Below are positions 17,307-24,287 of a stretch of DNA of 30,379 nucleotides, one piece after another. The notes under the pieces are model-generated. The model made no database searches, had not been told where the DNA came from, and saw only the letters and a program-made list of their open reading frames with translations. The stretch comes from a virus. Made by a program: the position numbers and the translations under genes. Position 1 is the stretch's first letter, and each line of letters starts with the position of its first letter. The DNA lies in IMG/VR virus record IMGVR_UViG_3300030101_004361, positions 1 through 30,379 of that record; one strand, given 5' to 3'.

Positions 17307-17455
17307 GAATAAAAAGATTTAACTTCATTTTCTAAACAATAATTTAACATTGTTATATATTCATTTTCCGCCATATATCTTATATAGTATTTTCTTGCTT
17401 TACATTTTTTGTTAAATTCAATTACAACTTTATCGTAATGAAAATTTTTTCTCAT
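17300..17455 (-). CDS. Small hypothetical protein (51 aa)
   Basis: A 51-residue minus-strand frame begins MRKNFHYDKVVIEFNKKC and ends LENEVKSFYSY before TGA. It almost exactly fills the gap between the fibre gene and the zinc-ribbon gene, overlapping the fibre stop by 7 bases. Its ATG is preceded on the minus strand by TATTTTATATATAATA, the late-type leader, shared divergently with the gene at 17475. Composition is that of a normal soluble helical protein, with basic (KKCKARKYY) and acidic parts. It falls below common length cut-offs, but spacing and leader make it credible. Function unknown. Confidence 0.62.
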   Translation of the reverse strand: MRKNFHYDKVVIEFNKKCKARKYYIRYMAENEYITMLNYCLENEVKSFYSY

Positions 17456-17474
17456 TATTATATATAAAATAGAA

Positions 17475-17717
17475 ATGTTTTATTGTGTCCTTTGTGAAAA
17501 AGAAGTATGTTATCTCAAAAAGTTCTGTGATAAATGTAATAAAGTGAAGAAGTATATTAATTTATATGAAGATAGAGTATATACTATATTAGACAATGTC
17601 TTATCTCGTGATAAAGAAAAACAAGATAATAAGATATCTGCTGAGATTAAAGAAGAGATTGAAAATAAAAATATAAAATTAAAGAACCATATTAAAAGAG
17701 GAACTGAGGAAAATTAA
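17475..17717 (+). CDS. Zinc-ribbon protein with helical tail (80 aa)
   Basis: The N-terminus has two Cys pairs, C4-x2-C7 and C18-x2-C21, a classical zinc ribbon; C12 is extra. The pattern CEKEVCYLKKFCDKCNKVKKY is followed by a charged helical tail (about 45-80, EKQDNKISAEIKEEIENKN) that looks like a coiled coil. Similar tiny zinc-ribbon proteins occur in protist-infecting DNA viruses, but I cannot name a family. It has a TATATAAAATAGAA leader and is followed closely by the next plus-strand gene. A transcription-related or protein-binding role is possible. Confidence 0.75.
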   Translation: MFYCVLCEKEVCYLKKFCDKCNKVKKYINLYEDRVYTILDNVLSRDKEKQDNKISAEIKEEIENKNIKLKNHIKRGTEEN

Positions 17718-17735
17718 AATCTGTATATATAATAA

Positions 17736-18038
17736 ATGCCTCATCAAGGAAAAGGATTAACAGCAGCACCAGCAGATTTTAAAACAAAAAAACCTTTGTA
17801 TAAACCCTATAAATCCACGAAACAAGGAAAGAAAGGAATGGTATATGTAAAGAAAGAAGGTGGTAAAAGACTTATTCATTTCGGCGATAGTTCAATGAAA
17901 GATTTTACCCAACATAAAGATGAAAAAAGAAAAAAAAATTATTTAAATAGAAGTGGTGGAATTAGAGATAAAAGTGGTAAATTAACCGCTAATGATAAAA
18001 ATAGTGCTAACTATTGGTCAAGACATATTAACTGGTAA
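17736..18038 (+). CDS. Small basic conserved viral protein, HFGD/QHKD type (100 aa)
   Basis: A 100-residue basic protein with a memorable conserved run: VYVKKEGGKRLIHFGD (about 37-52), DFTQHKDEKRKKNYLNRS (about 56-73), GIRDKSGKLT and C-terminal NYWSRHINW. I recognise this pattern from small proteins of aquatic phages and protist viruses, where it is a family of unknown function; I am not certain of the family number. A late-type leader (TATATATAATAA) precedes the ATG. It ends with an 11-base overlap with the convergent 113-residue gene. Charge and neighbours suggest a virion or DNA-associated protein. Confidence 0.8.
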   Translation: MPHQGKGLTAAPADFKTKKPLYKPYKSTKQGKKGMVYVKKEGGKRLIHFGDSSMKDFTQHKDEKRKKNYLNRSGGIRDKSGKLTANDKNSANYWSRHINW

Positions 18039-18369
18039 ATTTTAATTTTTTTCTATCTTCTTCTTTTTTTAATTTAGTTCTTGATTTCAAGAATTCATAG
18101 TATTTAGATGCTAAACTATGTCTTCCTTTATCTATTGAAGGGTTCTTATCTTTAATAACTCTTGTCCTTTGCGCCATAACATTTGCTATTTGAGATATTC
18201 TTTTATGTGGTCTTTCCCCTTTCTTATATAAGTTCTCTAACTTACGAATAGTTTTCATAAGATTTTCTTTTGTATCGTATTTCACGGATACACTATCCTT
18301 AGGGTTAGCATCACTATATAAATCATATTTTTCAAAATAAGTCTTTTTCTTTTTTGGTGTTTTATTCAT
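18028..18369 (-). CDS. Small basic conserved viral protein (113 aa)
   Basis: A Lys/Arg-rich protein. The region about 30-100 has the pattern TIRKLENLYKKGERPHKRI, SQIANVMAQRTRVIKDK and SLASKYYEFLKSRTKLKK, predicted as three helices. I have the impression that this pattern recurs in giant virus and Polinton-like virus genomes, but I do not know a function. The start is preceded by TATATTTATATATAGTA on the minus strand. Immediately upstream lies internal inverted-repeat element 2, so its promoter sits at the edge of that element. A DNA- or RNA-binding virion role is possible. Confidence 0.76.
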   Translation of the reverse strand: MNKTPKKKKTYFEKYDLYSDANPKDSVSVKYDTKENLMKTIRKLENLYKKGERPHKRISQIANVMAQRTRVIKDKNPSIDKGRHSLASKYYEFLKSRTKLKKEEDRKKLKFTS

Positions 18370-18390
18370 TACTATATATAAATATAATAT

Positions 18391-18520
18391 TCGTGAAATT
18401 CGTGTTTTTGGACAAAAAAACTTCCACAGAAAAAAAATTTACGAAACTTCGTAATATGTTGATAACGACCCTATTTTTTGCCGTGGAAGTTTTTGTATCC
18501 AAAATCACGAATTTCACGAT
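18391..18520. repeat. Internal inverted-repeat element 2, terminal-repeat-like
   Basis: Arms 18391-18412 and 18499-18520 are inverted repeats with one mismatch (18405) containing TCGTGAAATTCGTG and TTTTTGGA, matching the genome ends and element 1. An inner 12-base perfect stem AAAAACTTCCAC / GTGGAAGTTTTT lies at about 18416-18427 and 18483-18494. The loop holds CGAAACTTCG (18433-18442) and a CGTAATATGTTGATAACG segment reminiscent of the early leaders. The element separates two same-direction genes and its right arm touches the stop codon of the 123-residue gene. Confidence 0.9.
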
Positions 18521-18891
18521 TATTTTTTATATTTCTTTACTCTTCCAGTTGCTTTTTTTTCTGTTATTGCTTTTTTCTTTTGTGCTGGTGTTAATTCTTT
18601 CATAGTAGTAGGTGTTTTTTCATTTACTCTTTTAGTAGGTCTAAATATAGTTCCACCTTCTTTATATGTTTTCTTACCTTTTTCAGTCCGCCAATCTTCT
18701 TTAAACCATCTTTTCAATCCTTTACCACTACTTTTCTTTCCACTATATTTACCACCCGCCGCTTTATATTGTTTTACTATTTGACCACTTCTATAAGCAG
18801 AATGTTTGGGATTTTTTGCTATAACTTTTTTTTTTATCCGTTCATATAATGCTTTGTTAGTTGGTTGAGGTTTTCCTTTTTTTTCAGTCAT
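18520..18891 (-). CDS. Small basic conserved viral protein, WFKEDW type (123 aa)
   Basis: A very basic protein with KNPKHSAYRSGQIVKQYKAAGG (about 24-45) and GLKRWFKEDWRTEKGKKTYK (about 58-77), then GTIFRPTKRV and LTPAQKKKAITEKK. This matches what I remember as the DUF5872-type family found in mimivirus-like viruses and their relatives; the family number is from memory. Function is not established. It is the last member of a minus-strand run 18.5-21.0 kb. The start at 18891 has ATTATATAGTATAA before it, a late-type leader. Likely DNA-associated or virion protein. Confidence 0.8.
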   Translation of the reverse strand: MTEKKGKPQPTNKALYERIKKKVIAKNPKHSAYRSGQIVKQYKAAGGKYSGKKSSGKGLKRWFKEDWRTEKGKKTYKEGGTIFRPTKRVNEKTPTTMKELTPAQKKKAITEKKATGRVKKYKK

Positions 18892-18912
18892 TTATACTAT
18901 ATAATAGGAAAA

Positions 18913-19239
18913 TTATTTTCCTACCTTTTTCTGTGCTTTTGAATGTGCTTTACTAAAAGACATACCATTTTTAATATCTCTTCTCATTTCCGCCATATGT
19001 TTTGCTGAATGATGTTTTGAATGTTCTTTTAATTTTTTTTCCATAGCACTACCTTTTTCATCTTTCTTTGGGGTAGTCCCTTTTTTCTTTCTTATAGCAT
19101 CTTGTAAATTTTTAGGTAATGTTTTTTGCTTTGCTGTTAAACCATTTGAATTCCCTTTTGGTTTAGAATTAGTTTTTGGTTTAGAATTACTTTTTGGTTT
19201 GGGATTAGACATTTTCATTGGACTTGAACCATACGCCAT
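18913..19239 (-). CDS. Basic protein with Ser/Lys/Pro linker and conserved C-terminus (108 aa)
   Basis: Residues about 8-35 are a low-complexity linker built of NSKPKT/NSKPKG repeats. The C-terminal 45 residues (EKKLKEHSKHHSAKHMAEM, RRDIKNGMSFSKAHSKAQKK) form a His/Lys-rich helical segment of a type I associate with other protist viruses. The start at 19239 is preceded by AACTATATACAATTAAAA on the minus strand. It lies 21 bases from one neighbour and 17 from the other. A small virion DNA-binding protein is the best guess; no catalytic feature. Confidence 0.76.
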   Translation of the reverse strand: MAYGSSPMKMSNPKPKSNSKPKTNSKPKGNSNGLTAKQKTLPKNLQDAIRKKKGTTPKKDEKGSAMEKKLKEHSKHHSAKHMAEMRRDIKNGMSFSKAHSKAQKKVGK

Positions 19240-19256
19240 TTTTAATTGTATATAGT

Positions 19257-19943
19257 TTAATTATATTTTTTTTTTATCTTTTTTTTTTTTCTTTTCATAG
19301 CATCATCGGCAGTTGGAACTGCTTTCATTGGTTTTGTAATTTTTGATTTTGATGTGGGTATTTTTGGAATATTCTTAGCAATAGACTTAGTTGCTTTATC
19401 TTTTACATCTTGTTTTTTAGTATTATCTTTCATTTTTTTCATAGATACTGAACTTGATTTAGTATCCATTTTCTTTTCTACTTTCTTTTCTTCTTCCTCT
19501 TCTTCTTCTTCATCTTCTTCTTTTTTCTTTTTCTTTAATTTAATTTTCTTTTTTGGTTTTGCTTCAACTTCTTCTTTTGGTTTCTTCCTTAACTTAATTC
19601 TTCTACCTTCTTTTTTTGGTGTAATTGGTATAACTACATTTTCTTCTTTACCATCTTTATCTTCTAATTTCTTTGTTCTAAATATTTTAATTTTTTTCTT
19701 TGGTGGTTCAAACTTCATACTCATTTCTTTCTTTCTTTCACTATCAGCATTACTTGATAATGTATTACCTTTTCTTAATGAATATTTCACTTTACCATAT
19801 TTTGTAGTTTTAGTGATAAATTTTACTTTATCTTTATTTTCCATAGCAACTTTCTTTGCTTCCTCTAATGTATCAAAGTCATTTGCCTTAGAACCACCTT
19901 CTAATGCGAAACCTTTTGAAAATCCTTTCTTAAACACACTCAT
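19257..19943 (-). CDS. Lys/Glu-rich protein with short N-terminal domain (228 aa)
   Basis: Residues about 1-60 look folded (ANDFDTLEEAKKVAMENKDK, then KFITKTTKYGKVKYSLRKGN, a helix followed by strands). From about 75 on the protein is disordered and highly charged: basic blocks (KKKIKLKKKKK) alternate with an almost pure Glu run (near residue 145) and end in a basic tail (RKKKKIKKKYN). Its start overlaps the end of the methyltransferase gene by 14 bases, so the two are translationally or transcriptionally linked; ATTTTCTAATATAAATCTATATG provides a late-type leader inside that gene. A histone-like or condensing role is plausible, not proven. Confidence 0.74.
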   Translation of the reverse strand: MSVFKKGFSKGFALEGGSKANDFDTLEEAKKVAMENKDKVKFITKTTKYGKVKYSLRKGNTLSSNADSERKKEMSMKFEPPKKKIKIFRTKKLEDKDGKEENVVIPITPKKEGRRIKLRKKPKEEVEAKPKKKIKLKKKKKEEDEEEEEEEEKKVEKKMDTKSSSVSMKKMKDNTKKQDVKDKATKSIAKNIPKIPTSKSKITKPMKAVPTADDAMKRKKKKIKKKYN

Positions 19944-20715
19944 ATAGATTTATATTAGAAAATAATTCTTCTATTAAACTTTGTGGTATTCTATATCTAT
20001 CTAATCTATTATTTCCACCACCATAATTAATAGATAAATCTTTCTTATGTTTCTTTCTTAATTCTTTTGTATTTACTCTAATCAACTTACCATCACTAAT
20101 TACTAAATCATTACCACCTATTTTATCTCTATGTAATTTTTGATTGTTATGTTCTATTAAATTATTACAATCAAGATTACATCTTTTTGGTATAAAGTTT
20201 GGTATATTAGTCCAAAATCTTGTAGTCTTCTTATATCCGTAATCACTATATTTACAATAATCCACATCATAATATGGTATTAAATCGTTTATATATGTTT
20301 TCATTCTTCCAGTTTGTGGATTTTCAATTAAATAATAATTAGGTTCAAAGTATTCTAATATTTCAAATACTTTATCAACCATAGGCATACCATATTTTTC
20401 TATATCAGCATCTATATCATCTTTTGTTAATACTCTATCCATACCCTTTAATTTTCTACCTACCCAAGAATATCTTAATACTGACCACCACATACAAACT
20501 GGTGAAGCAGTAATTAAATGAAAATAACCTTTTGGAAACTCTTTATAGTTCCAAGTCATAATATCGGTTTGTATATGATTTTTACTATTATCATATCCAC
20601 TACCAAATGGACACTTACCATTTAAATCTCTATCAAGAGATATTACATTAAATCCCATCTTTGATGAAACTTTACCAAATGAATGTGTCCCACTAAAAAG
20701 TTCTAAATGATACAT
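19930..20715 (-). CDS. Cytosine-C5 DNA methyltransferase-like protein
   Basis: Motif order fits the C5-cytosine methyltransferase fold: motif I ELFSGTHSFGK (5-15, S-adenosylmethionine binding), motif II SLDRD (26-30), TDIMTW (50-55), motif IV ASPVCMWWS (70-78) with the presumed nucleophile C74, motif VI LIENP (129-133), motif VIII YGYKKTTRFW (159-168) and a final RIPQSLIEEL. The protein is 261 residues, shorter than bacterial enzymes, with a small target-recognition region. ENP in place of the usual ENV and SPVC in place of PPC are variations; the family is common in phages and protist viruses. No restriction partner is visible. It could protect viral DNA or mark it. Confidence 0.86.
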   Translation of the reverse strand: MYHLELFSGTHSFGKVSSKMGFNVISLDRDLNGKCPFGSGYDNSKNHIQTDIMTWNYKEFPKGYFHLITASPVCMWWSVLRYSWVGRKLKGMDRVLTKDDIDADIEKYGMPMVDKVFEILEYFEPNYYLIENPQTGRMKTYINDLIPYYDVDYCKYSDYGYKKTTRFWTNIPNFIPKRCNLDCNNLIEHNNQKLHRDKIGGNDLVISDGKLIRVNTKELRKKHKKDLSINYGGGNNRLDRYRIPQSLIEELFSNINLYECV

Positions 20716-20739
20716 TATTAAAATAAAAAAAGAAAATTA

Positions 20740-20976
20740 TTAATCTGCCCTACCGCCAAATCCACCAGCACGACTTTCTTTAACTAATGCTTGGACATTA
20801 TCTGGTTTTAAAGCACCCATATCTGCTTTATATTTTTGTAATGATGGATTACTTAATCTAATAGCAGTATCAATCATAGTATTAGCACTTTTTTGTGCTT
20901 GTCTTTGTTGAATATTTAGAGTTAATGGTTGGTATATATCAGTATTAGGAGCGTAAAGAACACCAAAATTAGACAT
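20740..20976 (-). CDS. Small hypothetical protein (78 aa)
   Basis: Not recognised. The N-terminus (NFGVLYAPNTDIYQPLT) is beta-like, the centre (about 22-48) helical and Gln-rich, and the end Gly/Arg-rich (KESRAGGFGGRAD). No membrane segment. It is the first gene of the minus-strand run, and its leader ATTTTCTAACTAATTATATATAAG is a clear example of the late class, shared divergently with the plus-strand gene at 21037. It may be a small virion component. Confidence 0.7.
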   Translation of the reverse strand: MSNFGVLYAPNTDIYQPLTLNIQQRQAQKSANTMIDTAIRLSNPSLQKYKADMGALKPDNVQALVKESRAGGFGGRAD

Positions 20977-21036
20977 ATTGTTTTACTTATATATAATTAG
21001 TTAGAAAATAATTTTAAAAATCTATGTATATTATAA
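20977..21036. promoter_or_regulatory. Bidirectional late promoter region
   Basis: 60 bases separate two divergent starts. Minus-strand reading shows TTATTTTCTAACTA followed by ATTATATATAAG, ending near the ATG at 20976. Plus-strand reading shows AATCTATGTATATTATAA directly before the ATG at 21037. TTTTCTA and TCTA upstream of TATATA resemble the late signal (TCTA in AT-rich sequence) described for Cafeteria roenbergensis virus and mavirus. Confidence 0.6.
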
Positions 21037-21618
21037 ATGGTTAAGGAAGAAATATTTGATAAAAAGGAAAAAAAACAAGCGGAGCAGTCAGTTGAGAAAA
21101 AGAAAAGAAAACTAACCCAAGCACAATTAGATGGATTAGCAAAAGGAAGATTAAGAATGAAAGAAAAAAGAGAAGCAGAAAAATTAGCAAAAGCAAAATT
21201 AGATGCCTTAGCAGAAAAAGCAAATAAGAAAGCAGAAAGAGAAGCAAGAAAGGAAAAGAAAAAAGCAATAGATAGACAAAAAGAACACGATATAGAAGTA
21301 AAAGTAAAGAGAGAATATATGACTAAGAGAAAAAAGAAGATACAAGACTTTGCTAATTTAAAATATAAGTGGTTAGAGAAGGCAAAAACACCACAAGAAT
21401 ATAATGATTTTAAAGAAGCAATGAATGGTATAACAGAAGATATGATAGTAAATGATAAAGTAGATGTATATTTAGGACATTACTTAAACTATAAAATATA
21501 TACACACCCTACAATGAAGGCAAAAACAGAAGCATATAATAAAAAAATAGCGGAAGAAGCAGAGGAAAAAAAATCTAAGGATAATATAACTATTGAAATT
21601 ACTGATGGAGAAAACTAA
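21037..21618 (+). CDS. Coiled-coil Lys/Glu-rich protein upstream of the ATPase (193 aa)
   Basis: Residues about 8-120 form one long highly charged helix, rich in Lys, Glu and Ala (QLDGLAKGRLRMKEKREAEK is typical). Residues about 115-170 (LKYKWLEKAKTPQEYNDFK, then DVYLGHYLNYKIYTHP) seem to be a small folded domain; the tail is acidic. It ends 14 bases inside the packaging ATPase gene, so the two are co-transcribed and perhaps act together, for example as a linker between ATPase and capsid. No family is recognised. Confidence 0.78.
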   Translation: MVKEEIFDKKEKKQAEQSVEKKKRKLTQAQLDGLAKGRLRMKEKREAEKLAKAKLDALAEKANKKAEREARKEKKKAIDRQKEHDIEVKVKREYMTKRKKKIQDFANLKYKWLEKAKTPQEYNDFKEAMNGITEDMIVNDKVDVYLGHYLNYKIYTHPTMKAKTEAYNKKIAEEAEEKKSKDNITIEITDGEN

Positions 21619-22525
21619 CTATCCACAAGACTATGATTTAGACTTACCTAATGAAAATGAAATAAAAGAAAGTGCTAAGGAGTTGAAAATGAGAAAAAAG
21701 AAAAAATGGAATGCCGATGATTTAAATATATATCCTATAAAAATAGATGAAAGTAAATTAAATCAAGGAGATAGTAAATATCCTTTATCATCACCAGTTC
21801 ATCTACATTTAGTTATAGGTCGTGTAAAAGCGGGTAAATCACTATTAGTTAATAATCTTTATTTAAGTGAAAGGTTTTTTGGAAATGATTTTAAATGTAA
21901 GGTATTAATTAGTTCAACAGCGTATAATGATGCTATAAATAAACATATGATAGAAGAGTTTGATTTTGTATTTACTGAATATACTGAGGAATTGTTGGAA
22001 GAGTTAATATCCTTAGTTCAAAAAGATGAGGGAGATGGTAGATGGTTAATCTTGTTAGATGATATAATAGGCAATGTGAAGTTCTCACGAGGAAAGGTAG
22101 ATGCGATTTCATCACTAATAACAAAGTTCCGCCATATAGGAAACGGAGAAGTGGAAGGTAAGTTAGCATTATGTATAACTACACAATATTTTAAATATAT
22201 ATCCACTATCGCAAGAAATAACGCCTCAGCATATTATATAATGGGAGCATTTCCAGAAGCAGAAATGAAAAAAATAGCAGAGAGTTTATCTTTCTTTGGT
22301 GGAAATGATAAAGCATTTATTGAAATATTTAGAAGGTCAAGAAAAGATAATTTTGATTTTTTATATTGTTCAGTTGAACATTTAGAAGCAAGACGAAATC
22401 ATAATGAGTTAATATGGAGTAAAGAGAATAGTTGGGAACAACCTTGGGAAGGAGAAAAAAATATGGATTTAGTATTTACAGATAAAGATATAGAAAATAA
22501 TAGAGAAAAAAAATCTAATGAATAA
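21605..22525 (+). CDS. Genome-packaging ATPase (A32/FtsK-HerA type)
   Basis: A 306-residue ATPase that would pump viral DNA into preformed capsids. Walker A is GRVKAGKS (72-79), Walker B is WLILLDD (147-153), and the sensor segment is ITTQ (191-194). RHI at 176-178 may supply an arginine contact. The N-terminal 60 residues are charged and probably flexible. Length and motif spacing fit the packaging ATPase of virophages and Polinton-like viruses. The first ATG is at 21605; a longer frame from the TTG at 21593 adds four residues and is less likely. The gene overlaps its upstream neighbour by 14 bases and is followed closely by a virion protein gene. Confidence 0.92.
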   Translation: MEKTNYPQDYDLDLPNENEIKESAKELKMRKKKKWNADDLNIYPIKIDESKLNQGDSKYPLSSPVHLHLVIGRVKAGKSLLVNNLYLSERFFGNDFKCKVLISSTAYNDAINKHMIEEFDFVFTEYTEELLEELISLVQKDEGDGRWLILLDDIIGNVKFSRGKVDAISSLITKFRHIGNGEVEGKLALCITTQYFKYISTIARNNASAYYIMGAFPEAEMKKIAESLSFFGGNDKAFIEIFRRSRKDNFDFLYCSVEHLEARRNHNELIWSKENSWEQPWEGEKNMDLVFTDKDIENNREKKSNE

Positions 22526-22532
22526 TTATATA

Positions 22533-24248
22533 ATGGCGACTTTTCAAGAAAGGATTAATTCATTTAGAAGTGGATTAGATGCTCAACAAAATCATTTTAA
22601 TGAAGCAATGGGTAATGCCGCAGATTATGGAAGACAAGTATTACAAGATAAATTAGGACAACACTATGAGAATATAGAAAAAACTGGTGGTGCTATAATG
22701 ACTACTGGATTAGCAGTAGGACAAGCAAGGGGAGCATATAAAAGAATATCTAATCTTGTAAGACAACAAAAAAGTGGAAAACCAAGTGGAAGAGGTAATA
22801 TGACTGAACCAAAAGCACCAAAAACACAAGAATTTGAAAATCCAGCATTTGACCCAAGAGCAGCAGATGATGATAAACCACAGAAACAAGGAGATGTAGC
22901 ACAACCACCAGCAAGAGATGAAGATGAAGCAACAGAAGAATTAACAAAAGCACCACAAGACAAAGCAATAGCAGAAGGACAAGAAGCACCAAAAGGAAAA
23001 GGAAGAGCAAAAACACCACCACCAGAAGAAGCAACTGAGGAAGCACCACCACCACAACCAACAAGAGAGGAAAGATTAGCACAATTAAAACCAAGTGATG
23101 ATGATATAGCATCAGCAAGAGCAGCGGGGAAAACATCTCTACAAATAAAAGGGGTAGGGGGTGGAACTTATAGATATGATACACAAAAACAAACAATAGT
23201 AGATGAAGATGCCCCAGGTGAAGCAGTAAGTTTTGATAAACCATCAGCGGGTGTAGGGTCAGCAACAACTAATAAAGAAATCCTAAGAATAAGTGATGAA
23301 GCAGATATGAGGAATATGTCCGCACCAGGAGCAGGTGATAATATAGCAAAAATTTTTCAACAAGATGCTCAAATTACAGCAACTGGAAGAGCAGTAGGAC
23401 AAGAACCACCAGTAAGACCTACACAAGTAAGTGATACATTACCATCAGTTAGTGAATTAAGAGAAAGAGGAGGAACTGGTATAGGAATAGTAGGAGATAC
23501 AGATACTGGACAAAGATTAGGTAATCTTATATCAAGTGGTGGAAGTGGTGGATTAGCAAAAGCACCTAAGACTATTAGTGGAACACCAGAACAAATTAGC
23601 GCCCAAACATCTCAAAGAACTACACAAGCGGCAAGTCAAATAGAACAACAAGCAAGTAAAGGAGCGGCAACATCTACCGCAATAGCAGAAGAAGGAGCAG
23701 AAGGAGCATTAACCGCATTATCTACACAAGCGGGAGCGGCAAGTAAAGGATTAGCAACCGCTGGTAAAGTTGCTGGTGGTATAGTAGGAGCAAGACAATT
23801 ACAAGGAGCGGCAACAAAGATAGCACAAAAAGCAAGTGGAGCGACAAGTGAAGCAACAAGTGGAATAAGTGGAGATTTAACAGATAGTGCTACTTCATAT
23901 GCTACACAAGCATTAAATAGAGTAGGTAGTGGAGCGGATGCTGTATTAAGTGGAGCAAAAAGTGCTGTCCAACAAGGTATAAGAGGTGGAGCAAAAATGA
24001 TGGGTATGGGTGATGGAGCAATAGATGCTATGATGAGTGTTGGTGAAGTAGCGGCAGATGCTGTCCCAGTTATAGGAGATTTAGTTGGTGCTGGTATGTT
24101 AATTTATGGATTAGTTAAGGATTTTAAACATCAAAAATCTACTACACCACAACTAACCGCACCACAATTAGAAACAACCCAACAAGCGGGGGGATTAGAT
24201 ACAAAAGCATTAGGAGGTAGTCAAAATACTGGTGGTGGAATTGTCTAA
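22533..24248 (+). CDS. Ala/Gly/Pro-rich virion protein with C-terminal hydrophobic segment
   Basis: A low-complexity protein of 571 residues from the ATG at 22533, which follows AATTATATA; an ATG at 22518 would add five residues and overlap the ATPase gene by 8 bases. Helical N-terminus (MATFQERINSFRSGLDAQQN), then a Pro/Glu/Ala-rich disordered middle (about 90-190), then Ala/Gly/Ser-rich helices (about 340-510). Near the end VPVIGDLVGAGMLIYGLVKDF (about 511-531) could insert in or disturb membranes. Such Ala/Gly-rich proteins with a hydrophobic end are found beside capsid genes in related viruses. It may be an internal or entry-related minor virion protein; that is inference. No catalytic motif. 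Confidence 0.78.
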   Translation: MATFQERINSFRSGLDAQQNHFNEAMGNAADYGRQVLQDKLGQHYENIEKTGGAIMTTGLAVGQARGAYKRISNLVRQQKSGKPSGRGNMTEPKAPKTQEFENPAFDPRAADDDKPQKQGDVAQPPARDEDEATEELTKAPQDKAIAEGQEAPKGKGRAKTPPPEEATEEAPPPQPTREERLAQLKPSDDDIASARAAGKTSLQIKGVGGGTYRYDTQKQTIVDEDAPGEAVSFDKPSAGVGSATTNKEILRISDEADMRNMSAPGAGDNIAKIFQQDAQITATGRAVGQEPPVRPTQVSDTLPSVSELRERGGTGIGIVGDTDTGQRLGNLISSGGSGGLAKAPKTISGTPEQISAQTSQRTTQAASQIEQQASKGAATSTAIAEEGAEGALTALSTQAGAASKGLATAGKVAGGIVGARQLQGAATKIAQKASGATSEATSGISGDLTDSATSYATQALNRVGSGADAVLSGAKSAVQQGIRGGAKMMGMGDGAIDAMMSVGEVAADAVPVIGDLVGAGMLIYGLVKDFKHQKSTTPQLTAPQLETTQQAGGLDTKALGGSQNTGGGIV

Positions 24249-24265
24249 ATTTTTTTATATTTTTT

Positions 24266-24287
24266 TTTTCTTTTTATATTCTATATA
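24266..24287 (+). promoter_or_regulatory. Late-type promoter, TCTA form
   Basis: TTTTTTATATTCTATATA directly precedes the ATG at 24288. TCTA inside AT-rich sequence a few bases before the start codon is the arrangement described for the late genes of Cafeteria roenbergensis virus and for mavirus. This is one of the cleanest examples in the window. Confidence 0.6.

Noticed and set aside
19354-19947. 197-residue plus-strand frame rich in Ser and Phe
   Set aside because: Antisense of the Lys/Glu-rich 228-residue gene; long Ser/Phe runs mirror the Glu/Lys runs of the real gene.
21593-21604. Longer start for the packaging ATPase
   Set aside because: The codon at 21593 is TTG; the first ATG at 21605 is the normal choice in a eukaryotic virus and still leaves the whole ATPase domain.
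22664-22963. 99-residue minus-strand frame with Cys and hydrophobic residues
   Set aside because: Lies wholly inside the 571-residue virion gene on the opposite strand, and low-complexity composition of the real gene explains it.
22750-23268. 172-residue minus-strand frame, rich in Leu and Val
   Set aside because: It is the antisense of the repetitive Ala/Pro/Gly-rich virion gene; its Leu-rich composition is explained by reverse complement of AT-rich Gln/Ala/Pro codons, and there is no promoter-like leader.
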